From Caulobacter segnis (GTDB taxonomy: Bacteria > Pseudomonadota > Alphaproteobacteria > Caulobacterales > Caulobacteraceae): a DNA stretch of 64,000 bases. The stretch is from positions 2,852,001 to 2,916,000 of the forward strand of contig NZ_CP082923.1 of the NCBI RefSeq assembly GCF_019931575.1, read 5' to 3'. The position numbers and the translations under genes were made by a program. This document shows, piece after piece, positions 10,616 through 19,291 of this stretch. The notes under the pieces are model-generated. The model searched no databases. It was not told where the DNA came from and saw only the letters and a list, made by a program, of their open reading frames with translations. The first letter of the stretch is position 1, and each line of letters starts with the position of its first letter.

Positions 10616-10620
10616 CTACA

Positions 10621-11460
10621 GTGACGCAGCATTTTCCGACGCGGCAGCTTCGGTTCTTTCTGACGGCGCCCACGCCTTGTCCGTACCTGCCCGGCCGCGA
10701 GGAACGGAAGGTGTTCGCCCACCTGCCGCTGTCCGACGGCCCGACGGTCAATGACAGCCTGACCCAGGTCGGCTTCCGTCGCTCGCAGAACATCGCCTAC
10801 CGCCCCGCCTGCGAGACCTGTCGCGCCTGCCAGTCGGCCCGCGCGCCGGCTGCCGAGTACGTGTTGTCGCGCTCGGAGCGGAAGATCCTGAACCGCAACG
10901 ACGATCTCGAACGCCACCTGGTCGAGGCCGAGGCGACGCTGGAGCAGTTCGAACTGCTGCGCCGCTACCTCCTGGCCCGCCACGCCGACGGCGGCATGGC
11001 CGAGATGACCTGGCCCGACTACGTGGCCATGGTCGAGGACACCGCGGTCCGCACCCACCTGATCGAATACCGCCGCAAGTCGCAGGACCGCGGTCCGGGC
11101 GACCTGATCGCCTGCGTGCTGGTCGACGTCCTCGCCGACGGCCTGTCGCTCGTTTACAGCTTCTACGATCCGGATCTGATCAAGCGCAGCCTGGGCTCGT
11201 TCATCATCCTGGACCACATCGTCCAGGCTCAGCAGGGCGGCCTGCCCTACGTCTATCTGGGCTACTGGGTCCCGGGCAGCGAGAAGATGGCCTACAAGGC
11301 GCGCTTCTCCCCGCTGGAAATTCTCAAGCCCGGCGGCTGGTCGCTGATGTCGGCCCGCGAACGCGGCGCCCGGCCGCCCAGCATGCGCGGCGGCGCCAAG
11401 GACCCTTGCGACCTGCCGCTCAGCGACGCCGAGCCGGCGGAGATCGAGGAACTGGGCTAG
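10621..11460 (+). CDS. bpt: Aspartate/glutamate leucyltransferase (N-end rule)
   Basis: Transfers Leu from Leu-tRNA to proteins with N-terminal Asp or Glu, marking them for ClpAP/ClpS degradation. The 279-aa protein is a bacterial ATE1-like enzyme: an N-terminal ATE domain with the Cys cluster CETCRAC and the CPYLPGREERKVF motif, and a C-terminal GNAT-fold domain (SLGSFIILDHI, YVYLGYWVPGSEKMAYKARF). The start is GTG at 10621 after GGGGTTAGGG. It is monocistronic and convergent with the short-chain dehydrogenase. Confidence 0.93.
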   Translation: MTQHFPTRQLRFFLTAPTPCPYLPGREERKVFAHLPLSDGPTVNDSLTQVGFRRSQNIAYRPACETCRACQSARAPAAEYVLSRSERKILNRNDDLERHLVEAEATLEQFELLRRYLLARHADGGMAEMTWPDYVAMVEDTAVRTHLIEYRRKSQDRGPGDLIACVLVDVLADGLSLVYSFYDPDLIKRSLGSFIILDHIVQAQQGGLPYVYLGYWVPGSEKMAYKARFSPLEILKPGGWSLMSARERGARPPSMRGGAKDPCDLPLSDAEPAEIEELG

Positions 11461-11484
11461 CGCCCCGTCCCTCCGCCTCCGCCC

Positions 11485-12252
11485 TTACCGCGCGAAGCTG
11501 ACGCCGCCGTCGACGGTCACCGCGCCGCCCATCACATAGTCCCCCGCCCGCGAGGCCAGGTAGATGGCCGCGCCGGCCATGTCCTCTTCCGTGCCGATCC
11601 GGCCGGCCGGAATGGCCTTGGAAACAGCGTCGGCGTGGTCGCGGGCGACCTTGTTCATGTCCGAGGCGAAGGCGCCGGGCGCGATGCAGCTGACGGCGAT
11701 GTTGTCGGCCGCCAGGCGCAGGGCCATGCGCTTGGTCATGTGCAGCAGGCCGGCCTTGGACGCGCCGTAGGGATAGGTCTCGTCCTTGGTCACCGACTGG
11801 CCGTCGATCGAGGCGATGTTGATGACCTTGGCCACCCGGTCCTGGGCGGCGGCGCGCAGCTGGCCGATCAGGGCCTGGGTCAGGAAGAACGGCGTCTTCA
11901 TGTTGAGGTCGACGGTCTTGTCCCAGCCGGCTTCCGGGAACTCGTCGAAGGCCGCGCCCCAGGCGGCGCCGGCGTTGTTGACCAGGATGTCCAGCTTGTC
12001 CTCGCGCGCCTTGATGCGGTCGGCCAGGCCCTGGATGCCTTCCATCGTCGAGATGTCGCCTGGCAGCGAGACGCACTCGCCGTACTGGCTGAGCTCCTCG
12101 GCGGCCGCGTCGCAGGCGGCGGCCTTGCGGGCGGTGATGTAGACGCGCTTGGCGCCATAGGTCAGGAAGCCCTTGACGATCATCGCGCCGATGCCGCGCG
12201 AGCCGCCGGTCACCAGGGCCACGCGGCCTTCGAGCGAGAACAGGTTCTGCAT
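11485..12252 (-). CDS. Short-chain dehydrogenase/reductase
   Basis: A 255-aa classical SDR with cofactor motif TGGSRGIG (residues 15-22), NNAG, and an active-site Ser-Tyr-Lys set (IASIDGQ; YGASK). Residue R38 or nearby after the second strand suggests NADP(H). It resembles the multi-substrate dehydrogenases often annotated as 3-ketoacyl-ACP or gluconate reductases; the substrate is unknown. It is the last gene of a minus-strand unit, 11 bp after the nitronate-monooxygenase-like gene. Confidence 0.88.
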   Translation of the reverse strand: MQNLFSLEGRVALVTGGSRGIGAMIVKGFLTYGAKRVYITARKAAACDAAAEELSQYGECVSLPGDISTMEGIQGLADRIKAREDKLDILVNNAGAAWGAAFDEFPEAGWDKTVDLNMKTPFFLTQALIGQLRAAAQDRVAKVINIASIDGQSVTKDETYPYGASKAGLLHMTKRMALRLAADNIAVSCIAPGAFASDMNKVARDHADAVSKAIPAGRIGTEEDMAGAAIYLASRAGDYVMGGAVTVDGGVSFAR

Positions 12253-12263
12253 AGGGGTAACTC

Positions 12264-13202
12264 CTAGAAGCCGCGCGCGGCGGCCAGGGCGCCGAGACGC
12301 CCGGTGATGTCGTGGAACTGGGCGACGGTCTCGTCGATGATCTGCTGGGCGCTCTTCACCTCGTCGATCAGGCCGACGGTCTGGCCGGCCAGCGCGGGCG
12401 CGGCCTCCATGTCGCCGCCGAAATAGACGTCCAGGATGTTTCGCAGCACGTCGGGCGGCATGACGCCGGCGTCGTGGATCTCCTTGGTCAGCTCGGACTT
12501 GATGGCGCGGATGCAGGGGCTGGCCTTCTTGTTCAGCACCCAGGTGCCGGTCTCCTTGGCGCCCGTGATCGCGGCCTTGTAGTTGGCGTGCACCGGGCTC
12601 TCGGCAGAGCTGACGAAGCGCGTGCCCATCTGCACCGCCTCGGCGCCCAGCGCGAACGCCGCGGCCATGCCTCGCCCGTCACAGATGCCGCCGGCGGCGA
12701 TCATCGGCACGTCCGTGCGCGCGCGGATCGCCTGCAGCAGGACCAGGGTCGAGACTTCCTCGGGGTTCTTGAAGCCGCCACCTTCCGCGCCCTCGACCAC
12801 CAGACCATCGACGCCCGCCTCGACGCACTTCATAGCCGCATCGACGGTCGGCACGGCGTGGTAGACGACGATCCCGGCGTCCTTCAGCGGCCCGACGAAC
12901 TTGGCCGGGCTGCCGGCCGAGGTCGTCACGAACCTGACCCCACTCTCGCAGACGAAGCGCAGCATGGCGTCGTCGCGCAGGAACAGGATCGGCAGGTTCA
13001 CCCCGAACGGCAGGCCGCTGACCGCCATCCTGGTGATCTCGGCCTTGCAGGTCTCGGTCTCGCCGGACGAGGTCTCGATGATCCCCAGGCCACCGGCCCG
13101 CGATACGGCGCTGGCCAGCGGATAACGGGCGATCCAGCCCATCGGAGCCTGGATGATCGGATACTTGGCGCCGGTGTGCGCCAGAACGCGGTTCTGGCTC
13201 AT
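12264..13202 (-). CDS. Nitronate monooxygenase-like flavoprotein
   Basis: A 312-aa TIM-barrel FMN enzyme of the 2-nitropropane dioxygenase/NMO family. The N-terminal PIIQAPMGWIARYPLASAVSRAGGLG and the phosphate-binding EGAEGGGF and MIAAGGICDGRGMAAAFALGAEAVQMGTRF regions are typical. Family members oxidise nitronates or act as NADH:quinone reductases, and a relative acts as trans-2-enoyl-ACP reductase (FabK), so a fatty-acid role is an alternative. Its start overlaps the preceding quinone oxidoreductase stop by 4 bp. Confidence 0.87.
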   Translation of the reverse strand: MSQNRVLAHTGAKYPIIQAPMGWIARYPLASAVSRAGGLGIIETSSGETETCKAEITRMAVSGLPFGVNLPILFLRDDAMLRFVCESGVRFVTTSAGSPAKFVGPLKDAGIVVYHAVPTVDAAMKCVEAGVDGLVVEGAEGGGFKNPEEVSTLVLLQAIRARTDVPMIAAGGICDGRGMAAAFALGAEAVQMGTRFVSSAESPVHANYKAAITGAKETGTWVLNKKASPCIRAIKSELTKEIHDAGVMPPDVLRNILDVYFGGDMEAAPALAGQTVGLIDEVKSAQQIIDETVAQFHDITGRLGALAAARGF

Positions 13203-14176
13203 CCCCCTGCCCCTTCGGGGATCAACAGCACCCGGCCGACGGCCTGGCGGCTCTCGATATAGGCATGGGCGGCGGCGGCCTCGGAGAGCGGGAAGGTCTT
13301 GTCGATGACGACCTCCAGCTCGCCGCGCGCGGCTTGGTCGATCAGGTCCTGGATCATGTCGTGGACCCGATCGGTCATGATCTCCGCGCCCAGGAAGACA
13401 CCGGTCAGCGAGCGGTTGCCGCCCATCAGCGAGGAGACGTCGACCTTCATCGGCTCGCGCCCGGCATTGCCGACCAGCGAGATGCGGCCGCGATAGCCCA
13501 GCGCGCCGAGGCTCGCCTGCAGGGTCGCTCCGCCGACCGGATCGACGACCAGGTCGACACCCTTGCCGCCGGTCAGCTTCATGACCTGTTCGACAAGGTC
13601 GTCGCGGCCGTAATTGATCCCGTGGTCCAGGCCGAACACCTTCAGGCGCTCCAGCCGCTCATCGCTGGAGGCCGAGGCCAGGACCGTCGCCCCCGCCTTC
13701 TTGGCCAGCTGGATGGCGGCGATGCCGACCGCCCCCGCCCCGGCCTGGACCAGCACCGTCTCGCCGGCCTTCAGCCGCCCCGCGCCGAACAGGCACTCGT
13801 GAGCCGTGCCGAACGGCACCGGGATGGCGGAGGCCTTGCGAATGTCGAAGCCGTCCGGGATCGGCCAGGCGTTGCGGGCCGGAACCGCGCGCAGTTCCGC
13901 GTGCGAGCCGAAGGCGTTCACGGTGACGACCTTCTGTCCGACCTTCAGATGCGAGACCTCGGCCCCGACCTCGACGATCTCGCCAGCGGCCTGGTAGCCG
14001 ACGATGTGCGGGCTGCCCGCCATCTGGCCGCCGCCGCGATTGAGGGTGTCGCCACCCTCGATGCTGACCGCCTCGACGCGGATGACCACGCCTTGCGGAT
14101 GGCAGACGGGATCGGGAACGTCCTCATAGCGAAAGACGTCCGGCGCCCCGGTCTCGTAATAGACGGCGGCCTTCAT
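13199..14176 (-). CDS. NADPH:quinone oxidoreductase, zinc-independent MDR family
   Basis: A 325-aa medium-chain dehydrogenase/reductase of the QOR (zeta-crystallin) type: a GroES-like N-terminal half and a Rossmann half with VQAGAGAVGIAAIQLAKKAGATV. The structural and catalytic zinc cysteines of alcohol dehydrogenases are missing, as in quinone reductases. It is coupled by a 4-bp overlap to the NMO-like gene and follows the serine hydrolase by 41 bp, so the four genes form one transcription unit. Confidence 0.88.
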   Translation of the reverse strand: MKAAVYYETGAPDVFRYEDVPDPVCHPQGVVIRVEAVSIEGGDTLNRGGGQMAGSPHIVGYQAAGEIVEVGAEVSHLKVGQKVVTVNAFGSHAELRAVPARNAWPIPDGFDIRKASAIPVPFGTAHECLFGAGRLKAGETVLVQAGAGAVGIAAIQLAKKAGATVLASASSDERLERLKVFGLDHGINYGRDDLVEQVMKLTGGKGVDLVVDPVGGATLQASLGALGYRGRISLVGNAGREPMKVDVSSLMGGNRSLTGVFLGAEIMTDRVHDMIQDLIDQAARGELEVVIDKTFPLSEAAAAHAYIESRQAVGRVLLIPEGAGG

Positions 14177-14217
14177 CGCGTTTCTCCCTCTTGTTCTTCT
14201 CGGCGCTTCGGGGAGCG

Positions 14218-15525
14218 CTACTTCTTGGGATCGACCAGGGCCTCGTAGACCAGCTTGGCCGAGTCATCGTCGATGTCCTTGATGGCCGGATCGCCGCCCT
14301 TGTTCAGGATGTGGATCATGCCCAGGAAGAAGAGGTCGTTCTTGGGATCGATCCAGAACCAGGTGCCGGCCGCGCCGCCCCAGCTGTAGGTCCCCTCGCC
14401 TTGCGGCCCGGCCTTGGCGCTGTCCAGCACCACCGCGAAGTCGAGGCCGAAGCCCCGCCCCTTGGCCGTGTTGAAGGGCGGCTCGTCGGAATTCATGATC
14501 GCGTCGCTCAGCGCGTTGGTCCGCATCAGGGCGACCGTCTCGGGCTTCAGGATGCGCTTGCCCTCCAGCTCACCGCCGTTCAGCAGCATCTGGGCGAAGC
14601 GGGCGTAGTCGGCGCTGGTCGAGACCAGGCCGCCGCCGCCCGAGGCCACGACCGGCGGCTTGCTGATGTCCAGCACCATGAAGCCGTCGGCCGGCGCCAG
14701 CTTGCCGGCCTTGCCGTCCCAAACGTACAGCGAAGCCAGGCGATCGGTCTTGGCGGTCGGCAGCCAGAAGCCGGTGTCGACCATCTTCAGCGGCGCGAAG
14801 ATCCGCTGCCGCATGAAGTCGCCCAGCGACATGCCGGTCAGCTTCTCGATGATCAGCCCCTGGATGTCGACCGAGACGCTGTACTTCCAGCGCGTTCCCG
14901 GCTGGGCGACCAGCGGCAGGGCGGCGACCTTCTGGACGAACTCCTGGCGCGACTTCGCCCCCAGCACGCCGGTGTCGACATAGGCCTTGTCGATCGGGTT
15001 GTCGGGGACCAGGCCATAGGCGAAGCCGCCCGAGTGGCTCATCAGCTCACGCATGGTCGGCGGGCGGTCGGCGGGGACGGTGTCGAACGAGCCGTCGGGA
15101 TTGACGCCCTTGAAGACCCGGAGGGACGCGAACTCCGGCACGTACTTGCTGACCGGGTCGTCCAGCTTCCACTTGCCCTCCTCGAAGAGGATCATCATCG
15201 CCACGCCGGTGACCGGCTTGGTCTGCGAGTAAATGCGGAAGACGGTGTCCTTGGTCATCGGCGGGCCATCGAAGCCCTTCTTGCCGTGAACCTCGAAGTT
15301 CACGATCTTGCCGTGGCGGACCAGCATGGTGATGACGCCCGGCAGGTGGCCGGTGTCGACCAGGCCCTGCATATGGGTGTCCAGCTTCTTCAGCCCCTCG
15401 GCCGAGAAGCCCGCGCTCTCGGGCGCCGCGGCGACAATGGCGGGCGTAGCGGCCAGGACGGCGGAAGACCCGCCGCCGAGCACGGTCGCGGCCAACACCG
15501 CCGCGATCAAATTGCGAAACGCCAA
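14218..15525 (-). CDS. Exported serine hydrolase of the beta-lactamase/esterase (class C-like) family
   Basis: A 435-aa protein with a Sec signal peptide (residues 1 to about 26, ending VLAAT) and the penicillin-recognising fold. The nucleophile motif is S100-Q-T-K103, followed by a YSVSVDIQG tyrosine motif and a WGGAAGT third box in place of KTG. Such proteins are esterases, D-aminopeptidases or transesterases more often than true beta-lactamases. It is first in the QOR-NMO-SDR unit. A paralogue with the same motif order lies at 17878-19281. Confidence 0.88.
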   Translation of the reverse strand: MAFRNLIAAVLAATVLGGGSSAVLAATPAIVAAAPESAGFSAEGLKKLDTHMQGLVDTGHLPGVITMLVRHGKIVNFEVHGKKGFDGPPMTKDTVFRIYSQTKPVTGVAMMILFEEGKWKLDDPVSKYVPEFASLRVFKGVNPDGSFDTVPADRPPTMRELMSHSGGFAYGLVPDNPIDKAYVDTGVLGAKSRQEFVQKVAALPLVAQPGTRWKYSVSVDIQGLIIEKLTGMSLGDFMRQRIFAPLKMVDTGFWLPTAKTDRLASLYVWDGKAGKLAPADGFMVLDISKPPVVASGGGGLVSTSADYARFAQMLLNGGELEGKRILKPETVALMRTNALSDAIMNSDEPPFNTAKGRGFGLDFAVVLDSAKAGPQGEGTYSWGGAAGTWFWIDPKNDLFFLGMIHILNKGGDPAIKDIDDDSAKLVYEALVDPKK

Positions 15526-15664
15526 GCCCCACCTCCCGAACAGATGTTTGAGGCGACCTTAAAGGGCGTCCTTGCGCGATGAAACCCGCTTTTTCAGCGA
15601 CCGGCGCGGATGCCCAACACCGACCGCTCACGTTAAGGTTTTTTCATTCAAAGCGGGGTTGATC

Positions 15665-15675
15665 GAACGTCGTTC
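15665..15675. promoter_or_regulatory. GAACG-T-CGTTC palindrome in the 203-bp divergent gap
   Basis: The gap between the serine hydrolase and the RsaA-domain gene is locally A+T rich (TATATTTTTT near 15679), unusual in this genome, and holds an 11-bp palindrome 53 bp before the RsaA-domain start. This is the likely promoter region of that gene. The palindrome is short and may be chance. Confidence 0.3.
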
Positions 15676-15728
15676 ATGTATATTTTTTACTGCACGAGGG
15701 ATTACGAAATACATAGGGGACGGCCCAC

Positions 15729-17171
15729 ATGGCCACCATCGACAATCTGGTCACGATCTACCGTAACGTTCACCGCCTGCCGGCCAACTCGGACCTGCCC
15801 GCCAACGCCTGGACCCAGCTGACGCTGATGGCGCAGGGCATCGACATCTCGCGCGGCGGCCAGCAGACGGGCGACATCTGGACATATGCCAGCGCCGTCA
15901 GCTGGATCCATGACAGCGCTAGGGCGACCACCGAGGTGGCGGTGCTCTCCTACGGCTTCCTGGGCGACGTGACCCTGGGCACGGGCGGCATCGACTACCT
16001 GGTCTCGAAAGACGGCGGCAACCCGAACAATCTGAACAGCGAGTACTACGCCAAGTTCAGCCTCGAGAACCGTTTCATCAACTTCGCCGTCAACCTGGTG
16101 AAATACGGTGAGGCCAAGGTCAACTTCATCCAGGAATACGGCGAGAACGGCACCGCCTACGCCACCTTCCAGAAGGCGTATCTGAAGCTATTGGGAGTCG
16201 AGAAACCGATCGAGGACATCATCTCGATCCTCAGCGACGAGATCCCCAACGGTCGCGGCGGGACCTATACGCGCGGCGAATACTTCGCCGAGTTGGGTGG
16301 CGATGGCGGCAATGGCCTGGGCACGCGCGCGGCCATGGTCGGTTGGCTGATGGCCGAGGCGGTCAAGGCCGACAAGGGTCCCTATGTCGAGGCCATGAAG
16401 GCCTACCTCGCCGACATCGGCCTGGACGGCAAGGCCCTGGCCCTGAACGTCTTCTTCTCGGCCTACGGCAAGGGCGGCGACAATGCGATCGGCGGGCCGT
16501 CGGATCCGGGACTGCCCGGCGAGAAGGCCAGCTTCGCCCACGACTGGAACGTCGACGCCTTCAACCAGGAGCCCGACCACAATACCCACGTCCTGGCCAG
16601 CGACGGCAACGACGTGATCAAGCCGATCATCACCGACGGTCCTGGCGGCCTGGACGCGGGCAAGCACATCCGCACCGCCGGCGGCAATGATGTGGTCTTC
16701 GTCGACAATGGAACAATGCGAGGCTTGATCGACACGGGAGCGGGCAACGACTCCATCTTCCTTGAGAAGCTGGACGGGCGCGTCATCACCGGGGCCGGCT
16801 ATGACAACATCGACATCGGTTCGTTCGCTTCGCTCCACCTGGCCAATGGCAAGGTAACCGACATCGCCGTGATCGAGGACTTCCAGAAGGGCTTCGACCT
16901 GCTCGGCTTCCCCGGCCAGGCCGGCCCAGGGGAGAAGAAGTCGCTCTACTTCATCACCACCGCCACCTTTGACGAAGCCCTGACCGCCTATGCCGGCCTG
17001 ACGGCCGCCAACAGCAACACCGTCTTCGAATGGGGGAGCGACACCTACATCTTCCACAACAACGGCGTGGCCGGGCTCGATGCGGGCGATGGCCTGATCA
17101 AGCTGGCCGGCGTCACCGGCCTGACCGTCGGCAAGTCCAACGAAGCCGTCGACATCGTCTTCGCGGCCTAG
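15729..17171 (+). CDS. RsaA-type S-layer anchor-domain protein with RTX-like repeats
   Basis: A 480-aa protein with no signal peptide. Residues 1 to about 240 resemble the N-terminal LPS-binding domain of Caulobacter RsaA: the segment SYGFLG...GIDYLVSK...NLNSEYYAKFSLENRFINFAVNL (about 74-123) lines up with RsaA's YQFF...GLDFLV...[24 protein letters not shown] as I recall it. Residues 290-364 hold degenerate RTX-like repeats (SDGNDVI, AGGNDVVF, GAGNDSIF, GAGYDNID). The absence of an N-terminal signal and the RTX-like part suggest type I secretion. It lacks the long lattice-forming region of RsaA (about 1000 aa). No type I secretion genes are in the window. Surface attachment is inferred. Confidence 0.75.
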   Translation: MATIDNLVTIYRNVHRLPANSDLPANAWTQLTLMAQGIDISRGGQQTGDIWTYASAVSWIHDSARATTEVAVLSYGFLGDVTLGTGGIDYLVSKDGGNPNNLNSEYYAKFSLENRFINFAVNLVKYGEAKVNFIQEYGENGTAYATFQKAYLKLLGVEKPIEDIISILSDEIPNGRGGTYTRGEYFAELGGDGGNGLGTRAAMVGWLMAEAVKADKGPYVEAMKAYLADIGLDGKALALNVFFSAYGKGGDNAIGGPSDPGLPGEKASFAHDWNVDAFNQEPDHNTHVLASDGNDVIKPIITDGPGGLDAGKHIRTAGGNDVVFVDNGTMRGLIDTGAGNDSIFLEKLDGRVITGAGYDNIDIGSFASLHLANGKVTDIAVIEDFQKGFDLLGFPGQAGPGEKKSLYFITTATFDEALTAYAGLTAANSNTVFEWGSDTYIFHNNGVAGLDAGDGLIKLAGVTGLTVGKSNEAVDIVFAA

Positions 17172-17200
17172 AACTTCAGCCCTTCCAGGACCGTGACGGA

Positions 17201-17233
17201 ACTCCCCTCGCCTCGGCGGGGGGAGTTTTCTTT
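17201..17233 (+). terminator. Intrinsic terminator after the RsaA-domain gene
   Basis: AACTCCCC (17201-17208) pairs with GGGGAGTT (17220-17227) and is followed by TTTTCTTT, a standard rho-independent terminator 29 bp after the stop codon. It confirms a monocistronic unit upstream. Confidence 0.88.
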
Positions 17234-17237
17234 GCGC

Positions 17238-17819
17238 CTAAGGCTTGCGGGCGGAGCCGTCGCCCATGTCCGGGCACTTGGCTTCGACCTTGCGCGTATC
17301 GCAGAGGGCGATGCGCTGAAGGTACGCCATGGTCGGCGGCACGATCGCCGGCGTAGCCTCGCTGCGATGAGCGTATTGCACGGCATAGAGGCTATCGTCG
17401 CCGCTGATTACCTTCATCCACGCGTTCTCGGGCCGTTGGGTCGCCGGATTGAGCGGGCAAAGGAACATCCAGATCGAGACCGCATAGCCTCGCTCGACAC
17501 CCGCATGGACCTTCTGAGCGCCGCCGCCGGGGCAACTCGCGACCCAACCGGCGGCCATGTTCCTGGGCAGACTGTCCGGATCGGCCTTGTGAACACCGAA
17601 CAGGATCTGGTGCGTGACCATCCTCGACCAATCCTGCACCGTCTCGCCGACAGGCACGTACTCGACGAACAGCATGCGGGGCTGGCGATTGCTCGCGGCG
17701 ACCTTGAAGCCCTGCGGCAGCGGGGCCAGCAGGTTCTCCCCTTCGGGCGCCCCGCAGATCGCGGGCCCCGCGATGGCGCCGGCGATGAACGCCACGCTCA
17801 GAAAGACGCAAAGCCGCAT
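17238..17819 (-). CDS. Secreted protein of unknown function
   Basis: A 193-aa protein with a Sec signal peptide (MRLCVFLSVAFIAGAIAGPAICGA, cleavage near residue 24). The start at 17819 follows GGGGGGC at good spacing; an upstream ATG at 17840 is less likely. The mature part has four cysteines (SCPGG, LCPLN, LCDTRK, KCPDM), which could form two disulphides in the periplasm. I do not recognise a domain. The minus-strand serine hydrolase 58 bp downstream of its start is on the same strand but upstream of it, so co-transcription is possible. Confidence 0.75.
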   Translation of the reverse strand: MRLCVFLSVAFIAGAIAGPAICGAPEGENLLAPLPQGFKVAASNRQPRMLFVEYVPVGETVQDWSRMVTHQILFGVHKADPDSLPRNMAAGWVASCPGGGAQKVHAGVERGYAVSIWMFLCPLNPATQRPENAWMKVISGDDSLYAVQYAHRSEATPAIVPPTMAYLQRIALCDTRKVEAKCPDMGDGSARKP

Positions 17820-17877
17820 GAAAGCCCCCCGAATTCGCAACCCAAGATAGCGAGTTTCGAATTCAGCTCAACCGAAC

Positions 17878-19281
17878 TTAACGCGCCGTCGTCGCCTTGG
17901 TGGTCGCCGCCACCTTGGTCGGCGGTTGTCCCGGAGGCGGAACCACAAGCGGCGGGCGCTCGATGGCTTGGTAGACCAGCGCCCGCGACTGGGCGTCCAG
18001 GCCCGGACCGACGCCGCCCAAGCGCTGGATCATGCCGACGAAGAACAGGTCGTTGACCGGGTCGATCCAGAACCAGGTGCCGGCGCTTCCGCCCCAGCTG
18101 ACCGTGCCGGGGCCGACCGGCGCGCCCGAGGCGGCCGGATCCACCGCCACGGCCAAGTCGAGACCATAGCCCATGCCGGCGGCGAACGGGAATGGCTTGG
18201 GGCCCGGCTTCAGGACCCCCGTCGTGCCGTTAGTCGTCACCACGAACCCCGGCGGCAGGTGGTTCTGAGTCATCAGGGCCACGGACTCGGGCCTCAGGAT
18301 TCGCACACCGCCCAGTTCGCCCTTGTTCAAGATCATCTGGGCGAAGCGGGCGAAGTCGCCCGCGGTCGAGACCAACCCTCCTCCCCCCAGCGGCGCGGCC
18401 GGCGGCTTGCTGACGTCGCGCCAGGCGCCCTCCACGGCCGGGACCAGTTGGCCGGTCGCGGGATCGCCATCGTACAGCGCCGCCAGGCGATGCTGCTTCT
18501 GCTCGGGAACGAAGAAGGCGGTGTCCTTCATGCCCAGCGGCGCGAAGATGTGCTCTTCCATGAACACCGGTAGGCTTTCGCCCGACAGCTTCTCGACGAT
18601 GTAGCCCTGGATGTCGGCCGCCACGCTGTAGCGCCACAGCTGGCCGGGCTCGGAGAACATCGGCAGGCCCGAGACCTTCTGGACCAGATCGGTCAGCGAA
18701 GCCGACTGAAGCACGCCCGCGCGATAGTAGGCCTGGTCGGCCGGGCTGTTGGGATCATCGGCCAAGCCATAGGCGAAGCCGGCCGTGTGGGTCATCAGCT
18801 CGCGCATCGTCGGCGGGCGCGTGACCGGGGCCAGGATCGGCTGGCCGGCCGCGTCGACGCCGGTGGCGATGCGCAGGTTGGCGAACTCGGGCACGTACTT
18901 GCTGACTGGATCGTCCAGATCCCACAGGCCCTGCTCGTAAAGGATCATCATCGCCACGCCCGTGACCGGCTTGGTCTCCGAGCGGATCCGGAAGATGGCG
19001 TCGAATGGCATCGGCTCGCCGCCCAGGGCGCGGCGACCGAACGCCATGGCGTGGACCACGCGGCCATGACGGGCCAGCAGGGTCACGCCGCCGGCGACCT
19101 GGCCATTGGTCACCATCGCCTGCATGTGCTCATCCAGGCGCCTCAGGCGCTCGGCGCTGAAACCCAGGTCCTCCGGCTTGCCCTTGGGCAAGGCCAGAGC
19201 CGGGGTCGCGACGATGGCCGCGCAGCCGAAGACACTGGCGAGAACGCTCAGCGCGCGGCGACGCAACCTCCTAACGCTCAT
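17878..19281 (-). CDS. Exported serine hydrolase, second paralogue
   Basis: A 467-aa beta-lactamase-fold protein with signal peptide (residues 1 to about 30, ending TPALA) and nucleophile motif S101-E-T-K104. Its middle (KPVTGVAMMILYEQGLW, DDPVSKYVPEFANLR, PPTMRELMTH) is closely similar to the protein at 14218-15525, so the two are paralogues. A Pro/Ala/Thr-rich tail (VVPPPGQPPTKVAATTKATTAR) is unique to this copy. It begins 10 bp after parC on the same strand and may be read through from it. Confidence 0.87.
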   Translation of the reverse strand: MSVRRLRRRALSVLASVFGCAAIVATPALALPKGKPEDLGFSAERLRRLDEHMQAMVTNGQVAGGVTLLARHGRVVHAMAFGRRALGGEPMPFDAIFRIRSETKPVTGVAMMILYEQGLWDLDDPVSKYVPEFANLRIATGVDAAGQPILAPVTRPPTMRELMTHTAGFAYGLADDPNSPADQAYYRAGVLQSASLTDLVQKVSGLPMFSEPGQLWRYSVAADIQGYIVEKLSGESLPVFMEEHIFAPLGMKDTAFFVPEQKQHRLAALYDGDPATGQLVPAVEGAWRDVSKPPAAPLGGGGLVSTAGDFARFAQMILNKGELGGVRILRPESVALMTQNHLPPGFVVTTNGTTGVLKPGPKPFPFAAGMGYGLDLAVAVDPAASGAPVGPGTVSWGGSAGTWFWIDPVNDLFFVGMIQRLGGVGPGLDAQSRALVYQAIERPPLVVPPPGQPPTKVAATTKATTAR

Positions 19282-19291
19282 TTGGCCAGCT

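Noticed and set aside
17238..17840. Longer start MRIRGAF for the small secreted protein
   Set aside because: The second Met gives a normal signal peptide with a strong ribosome binding site, so the first was not used.
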